From Chryseobacterium viscerum (GTDB lineage Bacteria > Bacteroidota > Bacteroidia > Flavobacteriales > Weeksellaceae), in assembly GCF_002899945.2 (NCBI RefSeq), contig NZ_PPEG02000012.1, positions 1 through 64,000 on the forward strand: a stretch of 64,000 nucleotides of DNA, written 5' to 3'. The notes beneath the pieces are model-generated. The model worked only from the letters and a program-made list of their open reading frames with translations, was not told where the DNA came from and ran no database searches. Each line of letters begins with the position of its first letter. Position 1 is the first letter of the stretch. A program made the position numbers and the translations under genes. Positions 1 through 9,540 of the stretch are shown here, piece by piece.

Positions 1-169
1 TTTATTTAACATAAATTTTACCTTTTATTAATATTTAAACCTAAAACACTGGTAGGCAGAGAGAAAAATTTTAAACATTTGTTTGGAAGATCGAGAGGGA
101 GTGTGGGAGGGTTAGAGCGTGTGAGGGACGGAGAGTGTTTTGGGAGGGGTTGAGGATAGGATTAATGTA

Positions 170-195
170 TAATGAGTAATGAGTAATGAGTAATG
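170..195. repeat. TAATGAG tandem repeat (3 copies plus a partial)
   Basis: Three perfect 7-bp TAATGAG units occupy 170-190 and a partial unit TAATG follows to 195. It lies in the gene-free left end; no function is apparent. Confidence 0.8.
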
Positions 196-694
196 GAAGG
201 TATACCTATATATAATAGCAGGGGCTTTTCTAAAAACAAATATTCTTTATTTAAGTTTTGGGCTAAAGCCAAAAAGGACATTTTCTTTTTATTAAAAGGG
301 CTCCCTTCGACTAAGCTCAGGATTATAGCCCGCTTCTATGGAATTTTTATTGTCTGGATGAATATTTGGATGAGGATCATGATTATTCGTTGACAGGATC
401 ATCAAACGGATTTGTACAGAGGTGGATGGGTATAATATATATAAGAGAGAGAAAGTTGATGATACTGAACCCATCTATTGACAACCTAAAACCTGGAATT
501 GTAATCTCAAAACTAAAAACACGGAACGAGAAACCCGAAAATCTAATTCATCATTCATCATTTATAATTCCCTCCCCTAGCCCTGATAAGAATGGTTACC
601 CCACAGCTTGCGTTGGAGAGTGGGTGGGTTCAAGGGACGGAGTGCGCTGGAGCGAGGAGTAAAAATGGATAGCAGGAAATAGCTCCTAAGAATG

Positions 695-725
695 TTTGAG
701 AGGTTTGAGAGTTTGAGGGTTTGAG
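695..725. repeat. Degenerate TTTGAG tandem repeat
   Basis: TTTGAG occurs at 695, 704, 712 and 720, a spacing of 9, 8 and 8 bp, with G/A-rich spacers. Probably a low-complexity expansion of the intergenic gap. Confidence 0.7.
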
Positions 726-789
726 AAAACTTGAATGTTTCTGAGTGGAAAGGCAGGGAATGAAGATTTGCTCTTTCCTAAGGGTATGA

Positions 790-1149
790 TTAAAAGAAAC
801 GTTTGATTAATACCTTATATATATAGTATCCTAATAGGCATCCGATAGTGTCTGCTACGATATCCAGTGTTTCCATAGATCTTCCTAATCCCATTTCTTC
901 CTGTAGAATTTCGGTAAGGAATGCATAGAGAAGCATGATCTGAAAAAAGTATGAGAATTTTATTTTGGGAAACGCGGCAATGAAAGCGAAACCCAGTGCT
1001 CCAAATATGCTTAGATGCAGCACCTTGTCTATACCGCTGAACATGAACCAATATTCATTGTTTTCTTCTCCCGGCTTGAGGAGCATATAAGTAAGAAATG
1101 CCCAATAAATGGGCAGTATCTTACTAAATATTTTTGAAATCTTATCCAA
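790..1149 (-). CDS. VanZ-like small membrane protein
   Basis: A membrane protein of about 119 residues resembling the VanZ family, whose general function is unclear; the name comes from a teicoplanin-resistance gene. Three or four hydrophobic segments are visible, beginning ILPIYWAFLTYML, then a KVLHLSIFGALGF segment typical of the family (the KxxH pattern), then a C-terminal pair around the motif DIVADTIGCLLG, also typical. The open frame runs back to 1236 inside gcvH, but that extension is hydrophilic and overlaps gcvH. I prefer a TTG start at 1149-1147, which overlaps the gcvH stop codon in ATTGGATAA; this would couple translation to gcvH. Cotranscription with gcvH is likely. The start is the least certain part. 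Confidence 0.7.
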   Translation of the reverse strand: MDKISKIFSKILPIYWAFLTYMLLKPGEENNEYWFMFSGIDKVLHLSIFGALGFAFIAAFPKIKFSYFFQIMLLYAFLTEILQEEMGLGRSMETLDIVADTIGCLLGYYIYKVLIKRFF

Positions 1150-1519
1150 TGATTGCTTTGTAATCGTCTGCAGAAAGTAACTCTGACTGATCTGCTCCAT
1201 CAGCAATTTCCAATTTGATGATCCATCCATCTCCATAAGGGTCTGTATTTAACAGTTCCGGCTGAGCTTCTAATTCTGAATTAAACTCAATAACCTTCCC
1301 TGCGATAGGCAAGAATAGATCTGAAACAGTCTTTACTGCTTCTACACTTCCAAAAACGTCTCCTCCATTAAGATCATCATCTACAGTATCTATGTCTACG
1401 TATACGATGTCTCCAAGTTCTCCCTGAGCGAAGTCTGTAATACCGATTGTAGCAACGTTACCCTCGATCTTGATCCATTCGTGATCTTTGGTGTACTTTA
1501 ATTCTGATGGTGTGTTCAT
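1142..1519 (-). CDS. gcvH: Glycine cleavage system H protein
   Basis: This is the lipoyl carrier of the glycine cleavage complex, shuttling the aminomethyl group from the P protein to the T and L proteins in the cytoplasm. It is 125 residues, normal for the family. The hallmark ELKYTKDHEWIK opens the protein, and the lipoylated lysine is Lys63 in the segment GSVEAVKTVSDL. The frame extends to 1552, but the ATG at 1519 gives the family's usual N-terminus (MNTPSELKYTKDHEW) and leaves a leader that fits the promoter seen at 1540-1570. No gcvP or gcvT is nearby. It lies just downstream of sprA but behind a terminator, so it is probably its own unit with the VanZ-like gene. Confidence 0.96.
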   Translation of the reverse strand: MNTPSELKYTKDHEWIKIEGNVATIGITDFAQGELGDIVYVDIDTVDDDLNGGDVFGSVEAVKTVSDLFLPIAGKVIEFNSELEAQPELLNTDPYGDGWIIKLEIADGADQSELLSADDYKAIIG

Positions 1520-1539
1520 TTTTAAATTTTTATTTTGTA

Positions 1540-1570
1540 CAAATGTATTCAAAAATATAGTAGCTTCAAA
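1540..1570 (-). promoter_or_regulatory. Predicted gcvH promoter (Bacteroidota type)
   Basis: On the minus strand TTTG (1570-1567), 19 bases, then TACATTTG (1547-1540) matches the Bacteroidota sigma-ABfr consensus TTTG / TAnnTTTG at ideal spacing. The start site would be about 1533, giving a leader of about 14 bases before the gcvH ATG. Confidence 0.6.
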
Positions 1571-1580
1571 TATTGGATAT

Positions 1581-1610
1581 AAAAAAAGTCCTTCAAAACT
1601 GAAGGACTTT
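1581..1610 (-). terminator. Intrinsic terminator of sprA
   Basis: Perfect 11-bp stem AAAGTCCTTCA / TGAAGGACTTT with a 4-base loop. On the minus strand it is followed by a T run, placed about 17 bases past the sprA stop codon. Confidence 0.85.
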
Positions 1611-1626
1611 TACGTTTGTACTATTT

Positions 1627-4600
1627 TTAGAATCCACCTCCGGAATCTCCGAATGTAAATGTGGCAGAAATACCTGCTCTAATTGTAGACAGCGGGAATG
1701 CTGTGGAAATCTTATACTTTGAGGTCATCTGTTCGTAGAATACTCTCAGGTTCAGATTCTCGGAAACATTATAGTCTGCGGAAAGCTTGATATTCATCAG
1801 TCTTTGTCCTCCTGTAACCTGGGCATCATTCAACAGGATATTCATAATGGAGGTCTTACTGTCTCTTAATGAAATATCTCCTCTGATATTAAGGTCACTT
1901 CCTTTTCCTCTTGTTCCTCTTCCTCTGATATTAGCAGTTCCTAGTCTGAAGTTTCTGACAATATAACCAAGTCTTACTACATATTCTGTATTGGCATCTT
2001 CGGTAAGTGTCTGGTTTACCAATCCCAATACCATCATTCTGGTTTTGTTGTACTGTATCCCGAACTGCATGTTGTTTCTCATGGTAACATCTACTCCAAT
2101 AAGTGGTGAGAAAGATTCTACATATCCCACCTGTGCAAATGTATATGGATTGATCTTATCCCCGGCATTTTTGATTACATTACCTGCATTATCCACGGTC
2201 TGATAGTATCCATTCGGGTTGCCATGATAATCTACATTGCTCTGAATACCAGTTGCGGTATAAGTAGCTGTATAGGCATGTAGAATATCAAACTTCGTGA
2301 ACTGCCCACTAATAATCGGGATATTTTTTAATCCTGAATACGTAATTCTCCAGTTTGGTAGCGGGAATCCTGATTTCTTCGGATTGCTCATTGGTGTCAC
2401 CGATTTTCCTTCCATCGCTGCTTTAAAGGCTGGGATCAATACATAAGCATTTCCAATACTGTAATGCTGAGCAAATCCATTGTTATCCAATACAGCGCCT
2501 GGTCCTCCCAGCTGTTGTGAAAGTGCTCTTGCATTTTCCCTGATCGCCTGGTAAACCGCTTGTCCATCTTTAAATGATGTACTAAGAAGCGATGTCGTAT
2601 TGGAATATGTTATCATTTCGCTGGCAAATGTAAAGTCAGGATCCGAAACGCCATTATTGGTATAGTTAAATCCTGTATGTGAAAAGTTACTGTTAAAGGT
2701 ATGTAACACATTAAGATCTATTCTTAAATCATTCATCGGCACCACTTGTAAGTCTGCTCTCAATTCTTTGGTGGACATCCTCACGTATGGATCTGTCATA
2801 TAATTGGAACCACTCACCCATCCATTTTCCATCACTGTTCTTCTGATATCAGCCTGTGATCCTAAAAGGAATCCTAAAGTTGGACCTCCCAGTGTCTGTC
2901 CTGAACCATACCAGTTAGGAGCCGATAATAATCCCGGAAGTACTGTTCCATTTGTTTCATTATAACTTACGTTCAACTGTTTGAAAGAAGTCAGCAAGAA
3001 TGCTGCACTTTGAAATGGAGTAAGTCTGTTTTTAAATTTATATTTCTTATATCTGTATCTGTTCTTCTCCCATTGTTTTGTATATACATTGTTCAGAGAG
3101 TCCATCTCCTGTCTGCGTTTCTGAAGCTTAGCATTTATCTTTTTGAAATAATTAAACTGTCCAAAGAACTTAGGAAGATCCGCTGAAGCTGTTGCCTGAA
3201 TAACATTCGTATTCTGACCAACAGACCCCAAGCTTGCAGGTTTATTAGTCTCAGGATCCACAAATCCAGTCAACGAAGTAGACCTTGCAGCCCAGTTGTA
3301 GGTAAATCCATATCCTATTTCTGCATCAATGAAATCCAGATAAGGAAGATACTGGAACGGCAGTTTATAGTTCAGCTGTGCTCTGTGGTTATACAATACC
3401 GGTCTTCCTGCTCTGAATACATTTCCAAAGATCGACTTGTTGTCCATTGAATTTACATCCAGGTTATCATTAAGGGTTCTGGTTGCAGAATTGATTTCCA
3501 GTTTTAATGATTTTGTAAAATTGAATCCTAACCCGTACTGCCATCCAAAGAAGAAGTTTCTGTTTCTGATGGCATCGAAATCACTGTTCATATTTCCATT
3601 CAGGATCGCTTCCACGTTTCTGAACTCAAGTTCATTATAATTTCTGTCGATTTCAGTTCTGAAAGAGATTCTTGTAGGAATTGGATTAATATTGAATTCC
3701 TTCACCCATCTCAGATACTTTGTAGATTTTGCTGTATCACTAATCATCTTATTGAAAGGCTTGATGACCCACGGCTTAAATGTATAGTTATAATCAACAT
3801 ATCCTCTCAAATACTGTCTATAGTTTCTCTTGGTATAGATATCTCTGAAATAGTCATCGTTATAAACAGCCGTTACTGATACGTTTTCGATATCATAAAA
3901 CTTAGGCTTTTTATTTGGGTTTACTCTTTCTTTGTGCATATTCACTACTCCTATACTTCTCTGTTGAGTATACGTTCTCGCTACTTTTTTCAACTGATCT
4001 TTGTTTGGCGCCTTACTGAATTCCACGTCGGTATCCAGAGGGTTGTATTTCGGGTCTTCAATGGTCTGTGAGTAAGAATAGTTTAAAGGAATCTTCACAC
4101 CTGTTTTTTCCGGAAGGAATTTATCTACATTGATCGCCGTATTAATACTAAACGCTGATTGAGTAGATTGCGTTCTTTCTGCAGGTTTTGAATCGATATT
4201 TCCAAAACCAACTGATGTATAAGAAGCATTGGCATTTACTGTTGCCAGGTCTCCCATGTTAAAGTTTAAGCTGGCATTTCCTGCATACCCTCCATCATTC
4301 TCGATTTCAGAAAGACGGACTTCATTCACCCATAATATTCTTGTAATTCCGGTTCCTCCTCTTACATCTGCATTTCTTACCCCAATCATAATTGTGGTAA
4401 TATTTCCTAAACTTGGTCTACCTTTGATATAAATATTCTTAAAAGGTTCCTGGTAGGCCGGATCTACTGTTCTATCGGTAATTTTCACCCCCGATTTATC
4501 TCTTCTGATTTTAGCATCTACAAAGTTCTGAACATCAAAATCCACCTCATTTTCCATTGGCCAGATTTCCATAGGAGCTGTTGCCGTTGTAGGTGTCATT

Positions 4601-7600
4601 TTTAAAGATGATTCATATTCATAATAGTTGTCAGTAGCATCACTTCCAAAACGGATAAAGAATTTGGTTTTCTCATCCATTCCTATTACTCTATTCAATG
4701 GATCATGAGCATGTACAAAAAGTTTCAACTTTTTATATCTTCTCATATCCAGTGTTGTATTCTTGAATACTCCTCTTGCTTCAGATTTAAGGTCATTTAC
4801 TTTCATGTAAAGTGAAGCTTCATTTTGTCTTTGAGCTCCAGCATTTCCACTTAATACCTGTCTGTCAATACCTGGAGGCAATACATACGGAGGCTGATTT
4901 AAAGCATTTTCTTCAATATTTACACTTCCTACTTCAAAGTTCGGATCTACCACTTCTCCTATCCCTTCTTCAGGACCGGAAACAATTGTACTGGCAATTT
5001 TATTGTTATATTTTCTCCAGTCTGATCTTACAAGATCCATTGTTCCAAATCTTAAAGTGGATGTTTGGTCGAATCCTGCCAACATTAATCTTGCAAATCT
5101 TACATTATTCAGCACCGAAGCATCATGAGTTCCTTCCTGCAAATCGTACTTAGATACTGGTATTCTAAATAAGAACCATTTAACATCTGCAGTTTGCCCA
5201 TTCTGAAATGCTGCTTTTACGGTCTTTACATCAACAATATTGTTTTGTCCTAATGACAAACTTGGCTGATCAAGTTTTACAACATACTGATTATAGTTTT
5301 CAGTCTGATCAAGGTTGTAATCTTTATTGATATCTTCCGCATCCGGAGTTTGTGAAGCTACGTTCAGAGAGTTTGCTTCTGAGTTTCCTTCCGGATTTCT
5401 GAAATACTTGTATCGTTCTACAACTGAAGCAGCCTGGCTTCCTGTAAATTTATCAGACAGATAGAATACGAAGTCATCCACTGCAGGGTCAGCAATATTA
5501 GTTACCGGGTTTACAAATGTATTCCCAAACCTCATGGCTTCCTGGTCAGAAGTAAGACCATCATATCCGGCATCCTGTACTTTTCTATCCTCTCCTTCTG
5601 TAGAGAATGCATATAAAATTGGCGGCTGCTTTGGCTGTACTCCCCAGGTTGAATTCGTAGTTGATGATGGGGTACCAGAAGTTGGAAGTCCATTTTCATA
5701 CTGCATTTTTCCATCCTTCAGAACATCTTCTGATACGTTTCCTAAATGAAGTAAAAGCCTTGGATCAGTACCCAATGTTTTACCATCTGCGTATGGATCC
5801 ATCATCCAGAACTCAACATATTCGATATTGGAAGTAACGAAGTTTGGAACGCTGATGGACCTCATAATTCCTCCCCATCTGCTTTGCGCCTGCTCTGTTA
5901 ATGGGTTTACATTATATGGCCCTTTTTCCTTAGGGAAATAAGAGATATCAAAAGTATTGGTAAAAGTCTGTTCACCTGCAACGAAATCTCTGTTGTTGTA
6001 AATCTCCGAGTATTGTACTCTTCTTGAAGCGTGATTGGATACGGACTGCGGTGTAATTCCTGAAGGAGCTTTTCCTCCAACACCCCAGAATCTAGGGTCG
6101 ATATTATACCATGTTAATAGTCCTCTTCCATATCCGCTTGTTATATCGTCATTTGCCGGCACCGTATTAAACGGTGGCAATGTATTTTTTTCCGGTTTTG
6201 AAGCCAAGCTCCATGCTGCCGGTTCTTTTAATGATATCTTGGAAGTCGTTTGTTCAAAATCGTCAATATAAGACTGATTATTTGTCCCTTTATTTAGTCC
6301 AGGCATTAAATAAGCAGCTTCCATCTTAAAGTTTAAGTTGGATGGCGCTTCGGTTTTTACCATAGGAAGCTTATTGGTAAGCCTTGTCAGATAAGGAGCC
6401 TGATTGTTATACATCAAGTTGATCCCCGCCATGGTATTGTTTACCGCTTCCTGTCCGAAGTTTACCTTCTGAGTCAATGGAGATTCTGAGTAATTAATTA
6501 CTGTTCCTCCTAAGATAAAGTTTTCACTGAATCTTCTTTCTAAATTTAATCCTAAGAATCTTTTTCTTTGGGTATTAAATGTCAACTGGTTTTCCAGTGA
6601 AATATTGATAGCCTGTCCGGACTGTTTTACGTTTTCGTTGATGATCGTAACAGTCCCCAACATATAATCTACGGTATAGTCTACCCCTTCTGTAAGCTGT
6701 ACTCCGTTTGCGGCCACTTTTACCGATCCCTGAGGCACGTTTACTGCACCTAACGAAATACCTTGTCCTTGAACTCCTTTATAACGGCCTTCCATTGTAT
6801 ATCTCTGTGAAAGGTTACTGGAAAGAACAGCTTGTTTTTGCTTGGTATAAAGATCCTGGAAAACATATTGAGGATCAAAAGTTCCCCCTAAAACCTTTTG
6901 CATATAACTTCCGAAAGGCTGTACTTTGGTAAAAATAACCCGCCCGGTTTCCGGTCTTATTGTAATTCCATTGACAAAGTCAAAAATACCATCTCCCTTG
7001 CTTCCGTCTTTATTATTCTGGATGTCTCCGTTCATGTTAAGGCGATCCCAGTTGAATAATTTCAGTAAGTTCTGATCCTTTACAGGAGTATCCGGAAGGT
7101 AGTTTACTTTACCTCCTGTTTTTGGATCTCTGTAGTATACATTCAGGATAAATCCATCCGGTGCTACCTGTCCTGCATCCATAGAATAGATATTCTTCAT
7201 CATCAGGTCCCACATCGGAGATTGAGTGTTCACTTTATTGTTTACTCTCAATACTTTGGTAACAAGCACCGGGCTTTCCTCGGAGAATTCCCCTACTTTG
7301 TATACTTTATTGCTTCCATTAACAGTATAGGAGTATGAAACGGCTAAAAGCTGTTGGTCATTCAATTTTTGATTTAATGAAATATATCCTAGCTGTGGCT
7401 GAAAGGTAAATTCATTAGCATTCAGCTTTCTGGCTTTTGTATTGTATATGAATTGCTCTCCATTATCATAAGGAGTTGGATCTGTCCCAATCACCTGTCC
7501 CTGGAAAATAGTACCGTAGTTTTTTCCGGCTTCTCTGGATCCTGCTACTGACGAAACTGCGTCATATAAACCGTTCAGAGAGTTATCCGGTAAAGTAACA

Positions 7601-8715
7601 CCACCAGGCCCTTCTCCAAGGTCTCTGATCCCGATAATACTTTTCTGATAGGCAAGATTACTGTTCCCTTGATCAAGTACCCATACTTCTAATCTGGTAA
7701 TATTAATGGTGGAATTGATCTGTGGATAATTAAGTAAGGCATCATCATATTTGTTCAGGAAATAGTGCCCTAAGAAGTAGTGCTGATTTTCTTCATAGTC
7801 AATAGCATTGACTTTAAAATTATTCATAACACCACCACCCTGTACTACAATATTACGGGCCTCACCCTGCTGTTGGGAAAGGACCACTGTTCCAAATGTT
7901 TTTCCTAACTGGAATTCTGTTTTCACCCCAAACAGTGATTGTGAACCACGGATCAGACTGGTTGAAAGCGGCATATTTACGTTACCAAATTCAACTCTTT
8001 TGATGATTTTATCTTCTCCTCCTTCGTTGGGTTTATCTACATTTCCAAGGCCTTTGCTTTGAAGATCTTTCCAGCTTCCTTTTGCCTGCCAAACGAGGTT
8101 CATCCTGTTTTCAAAAGCAAAACCACTCTGGGTATCATAATTGGCTTTTAACTGCAAATTTTCACCTACTTTACCCAATAATCCCAGCTGAATTCTCTGA
8201 TCGATATCGAAAGTAAAACTGGTCCTGTTTTGTGGCAGAATCAAAGGGTTATCAATTTTCTGATACAATCCGGCAAAGTCCAAAGATGCATACCCCGAAG
8301 GAATAATTTCAATTTTATTACCCCCGAAAATCGTTTCGAACAACTTGTTATTGATCAAGAGTGAAGGAATAAGTCCTTTCTTCCTTGCATCTGATCTATC
8401 TCTTCTGAAAAGAAGGTTGTATTTATCAGATTTCTCCTTGTAATAAGCTTTTGTCTGGGTAGCAAGCATATATTCTTTATACTCTTGCGGAGACATCGCT
8501 GTAGGAGGACCTGTTATGGTATTTCCGATTTTAGGATATACATAGTACATCCCGGTTTTTATATCGTAATAGGCTTCGTACCTCGTAGGGTCGGCCACTT
8601 CATATTGTTTTCTTATGATCGCCGTGTCATTCCGTACCTGCGCAAACGCGCTGACAGACATACACAGAAACGACAGGAACAAAAATATGTTAAGATGCTT
8701 ACTTTTCGCCACCAA
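1627..8715 (-). CDS. sprA: Type IX secretion outer-membrane translocon SprA (Sov)
   Basis: SprA forms the giant outer-membrane barrel through which type IX substrates leave the periplasm; in gliding flavobacteria it is also needed for SprB export. The 2362-residue length is typical. A signal peptide is clear (hydrophobic core near residues 8-18, cleavage after SAFA near residue 25). Repeated aromatic and polar beta-strand-like segments continue to the C-terminal strand. There is no ATG start: the ruvA stop TAA is in the same frame, one codon before TTG (8715), followed by GTG (8712); the next in-frame ATG lies inside the signal peptide. Order ruvA-sprA-gcvH is, as I recall, common in flavobacteria. 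The sorting-domain proteins in this window are its expected cargo. Confidence 0.96.
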   Translation of the reverse strand: MVAKSKHLNIFLFLSFLCMSVSAFAQVRNDTAIIRKQYEVADPTRYEAYYDIKTGMYYVYPKIGNTITGPPTAMSPQEYKEYMLATQTKAYYKEKSDKYNLLFRRDRSDARKKGLIPSLLINNKLFETIFGGNKIEIIPSGYASLDFAGLYQKIDNPLILPQNRTSFTFDIDQRIQLGLLGKVGENLQLKANYDTQSGFAFENRMNLVWQAKGSWKDLQSKGLGNVDKPNEGGEDKIIKRVEFGNVNMPLSTSLIRGSQSLFGVKTEFQLGKTFGTVVLSQQQGEARNIVVQGGGVMNNFKVNAIDYEENQHYFLGHYFLNKYDDALLNYPQINSTINITRLEVWVLDQGNSNLAYQKSIIGIRDLGEGPGGVTLPDNSLNGLYDAVSSVAGSREAGKNYGTIFQGQVIGTDPTPYDNGEQFIYNTKARKLNANEFTFQPQLGYISLNQKLNDQQLLAVSYSYTVNGSNKVYKVGEFSEESPVLVTKVLRVNNKVNTQSPMWDLMMKNIYSMDAGQVAPDGFILNVYYRDPKTGGKVNYLPDTPVKDQNLLKLFNWDRLNMNGDIQNNKDGSKGDGIFDFVNGITIRPETGRVIFTKVQPFGSYMQKVLGGTFDPQYVFQDLYTKQKQAVLSSNLSQRYTMEGRYKGVQGQGISLGAVNVPQGSVKVAANGVQLTEGVDYTVDYMLGTVTIINENVKQSGQAINISLENQLTFNTQRKRFLGLNLERRFSENFILGGTVINYSESPLTQKVNFGQEAVNNTMAGINLMYNNQAPYLTRLTNKLPMVKTEAPSNLNFKMEAAYLMPGLNKGTNNQSYIDDFEQTTSKISLKEPAAWSLASKPEKNTLPPFNTVPANDDITSGYGRGLLTWYNIDPRFWGVGGKAPSGITPQSVSNHASRRVQYSEIYNNRDFVAGEQTFTNTFDISYFPKEKGPYNVNPLTEQAQSRWGGIMRSISVPNFVTSNIEYVEFWMMDPYADGKTLGTDPRLLLHLGNVSEDVLKDGKMQYENGLPTSGTPSSTTNSTWGVQPKQPPILYAFSTEGEDRKVQDAGYDGLTSDQEAMRFGNTFVNPVTNIADPAVDDFVFYLSDKFTGSQAASVVERYKYFRNPEGNSEANSLNVASQTPDAEDINKDYNLDQTENYNQYVVKLDQPSLSLGQNNIVDVKTVKAAFQNGQTADVKWFLFRIPVSKYDLQEGTHDASVLNNVRFARLMLAGFDQTSTLRFGTMDLVRSDWRKYNNKIASTIVSGPEEGIGEVVDPNFEVGSVNIEENALNQPPYVLPPGIDRQVLSGNAGAQRQNEASLYMKVNDLKSEARGVFKNTTLDMRRYKKLKLFVHAHDPLNRVIGMDEKTKFFIRFGSDATDNYYEYESSLKMTPTTATAPMEIWPMENEVDFDVQNFVDAKIRRDKSGVKITDRTVDPAYQEPFKNIYIKGRPSLGNITTIMIGVRNADVRGGTGITRILWVNEVRLSEIENDGGYAGNASLNFNMGDLATVNANASYTSVGFGNIDSKPAERTQSTQSAFSINTAINVDKFLPEKTGVKIPLNYSYSQTIEDPKYNPLDTDVEFSKAPNKDQLKKVARTYTQQRSIGVVNMHKERVNPNKKPKFYDIENVSVTAVYNDDYFRDIYTKRNYRQYLRGYVDYNYTFKPWVIKPFNKMISDTAKSTKYLRWVKEFNINPIPTRISFRTEIDRNYNELEFRNVEAILNGNMNSDFDAIRNRNFFFGWQYGLGFNFTKSLKLEINSATRTLNDNLDVNSMDNKSIFGNVFRAGRPVLYNHRAQLNYKLPFQYLPYLDFIDAEIGYGFTYNWAARSTSLTGFVDPETNKPASLGSVGQNTNVIQATASADLPKFFGQFNYFKKINAKLQKRRQEMDSLNNVYTKQWEKNRYRYKKYKFKNRLTPFQSAAFLLTSFKQLNVSYNETNGTVLPGLLSAPNWYGSGQTLGGPTLGFLLGSQADIRRTVMENGWVSGSNYMTDPYVRMSTKELRADLQVVPMNDLRIDLNVLHTFNSNFSHTGFNYTNNGVSDPDFTFASEMITYSNTTSLLSTSFKDGQAVYQAIRENARALSQQLGGPGAVLDNNGFAQHYSIGNAYVLIPAFKAAMEGKSVTPMSNPKKSGFPLPNWRITYSGLKNIPIISGQFTKFDILHAYTATYTATGIQSNVDYHGNPNGYYQTVDNAGNVIKNAGDKINPYTFAQVGYVESFSPLIGVDVTMRNNMQFGIQYNKTRMMVLGLVNQTLTEDANTEYVVRLGYIVRNFRLGTANIRGRGTRGKGSDLNIRGDISLRDSKTSIMNILLNDAQVTGGQRLMNIKLSADYNVSENLNLRVFYEQMTSKYKISTAFPLSTIRAGISATFTFGDSGGGF

Positions 8716-8718
8716 ATG

Positions 8719-9303
8719 TTAAATGTTTTTTAAGATTTGTTTAACCAATTCTTCTACCGAGATGCTTGGATTTTGTTTTATTATTCTATCCGCAATCTTC
8801 TCACTCGCCCGCTTAGGAATTCCTAAAACTTCTAATGCAGATAACGATTCTTCCTTAATTTTATTATCCACCATCACAGAAATATTCGCGTTCGGATCAC
8901 TGAATTTCTGTACTTTATCTTTAAGGTCTACGATGATTCTTTCGGCAGTTTTGGCACCGATTCCTTTTGCTTTTTGGATGAGTGCACTGTTGCCTGAAAG
9001 TATGGCAGTAGCGATCTCATCAAGGCTCAGTGTTGATAGCAGAATCAATGCAGAAACAGCCCCTACTCCGTTAACGCTAATTAACAGATTGAACATTTCT
9101 TTTTCTGAACGTGTGTTAAAACCAAAGAGAAGATGAGCATCTTCACGGATGATCTGCTGGATAAATAAAATAGTCTGCTGGTTCAAAACCAGCGTCTGTG
9201 AGGTCATCAAACTGATTCCCACGTAGTAGCCAACCCCTTGTACATTGATTACCGCGTAGGTAGGCGTAAGTTCTTGAACAGTGCCTTGTAAAGAAAATAT
9301 CAT
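8719..9303 (-). CDS. ruvA: Holliday junction branch-migration protein RuvA
   Basis: RuvA binds four-way Holliday junctions and loads the RuvB helicase for branch migration in recombination repair. The 194-residue length is normal. The N-terminal OB-fold begins MIFSLQGTV and contains GVGYYV. Paired helix-hairpin-helix motifs are seen as LISVNGVGAVSALILLS (about residue 73) and KAKGIGAKTAERIIVDL (about residue 110). A flexible linker and a C-terminal RuvB-contacting domain with LGIPKRASEKIA follow. The stop is only three bases before the likely start of sprA, so the two are probably one transcript and may be translationally coupled. Confidence 0.96.
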   Translation of the reverse strand: MIFSLQGTVQELTPTYAVINVQGVGYYVGISLMTSQTLVLNQQTILFIQQIIREDAHLLFGFNTRSEKEMFNLLISVNGVGAVSALILLSTLSLDEIATAILSGNSALIQKAKGIGAKTAERIIVDLKDKVQKFSDPNANISVMVDNKIKEESLSALEVLGIPKRASEKIADRIIKQNPSISVEELVKQILKNI

Positions 9304-9420
9304 TATTAATTTTTAAAACTCCCAAATATAGCAATTTAAACTAATTAATGTTTTCATTTGACGCGCGAATGATTTTTAACTTAAATTTCAAATAAGAATT
9401 CAATGAATTAACATAAAAGC

Positions 9421-9447
9421 AAAAGACTCCAAAATATGGAGTCTTTT
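9421..9447 (-). terminator. Hairpin terminator after maeB
   Basis: Perfect 11-bp stem AAAAGACTCCA / TGGAGTCTTTT with a short loop, downstream of the maeB stop on the minus strand. T-rich sequence flanks both sides. Confidence 0.75.
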
Positions 9448-9540
9448 TATTATCTCAACACGGTTTAAGGTGTCATTTTTTAAATAAGAAAAATCTGATC
9501 AGAACTTAGTGATTACTACTCATGATCTCAATTTTTATAT

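Larger units (their letters stand above)
1..780. other. Gene-free, repeat-rich gap at left edge
   Basis: I see no convincing gene here; the open frames are short, change composition midway and match no family I know. The first 160 bases contain a G/A-rich stretch on the plus strand. Three 7-bp copies of TAATGAG plus a partial copy lie at 170-195. Four TTTGAG units spaced 8-9 bp apart lie at 695-725. Positions 302-320 read CCTTCGACTAAGCTCAGG-like sequence, which resembles dispersed intergenic repeats I associate with flavobacterial genomes (from memory, not checked). The gap lies downstream of the minus-strand gcvH/VanZ pair and may hold their 3' end. Confidence 0.5.

Noticed and set aside
193..662. 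Two open frames of 66 and 98 codons on the plus strand
   Set aside because: They cover low-complexity and repeat sequence, have no recognisable protein pattern and overlap each other in frame composition; intergenic.
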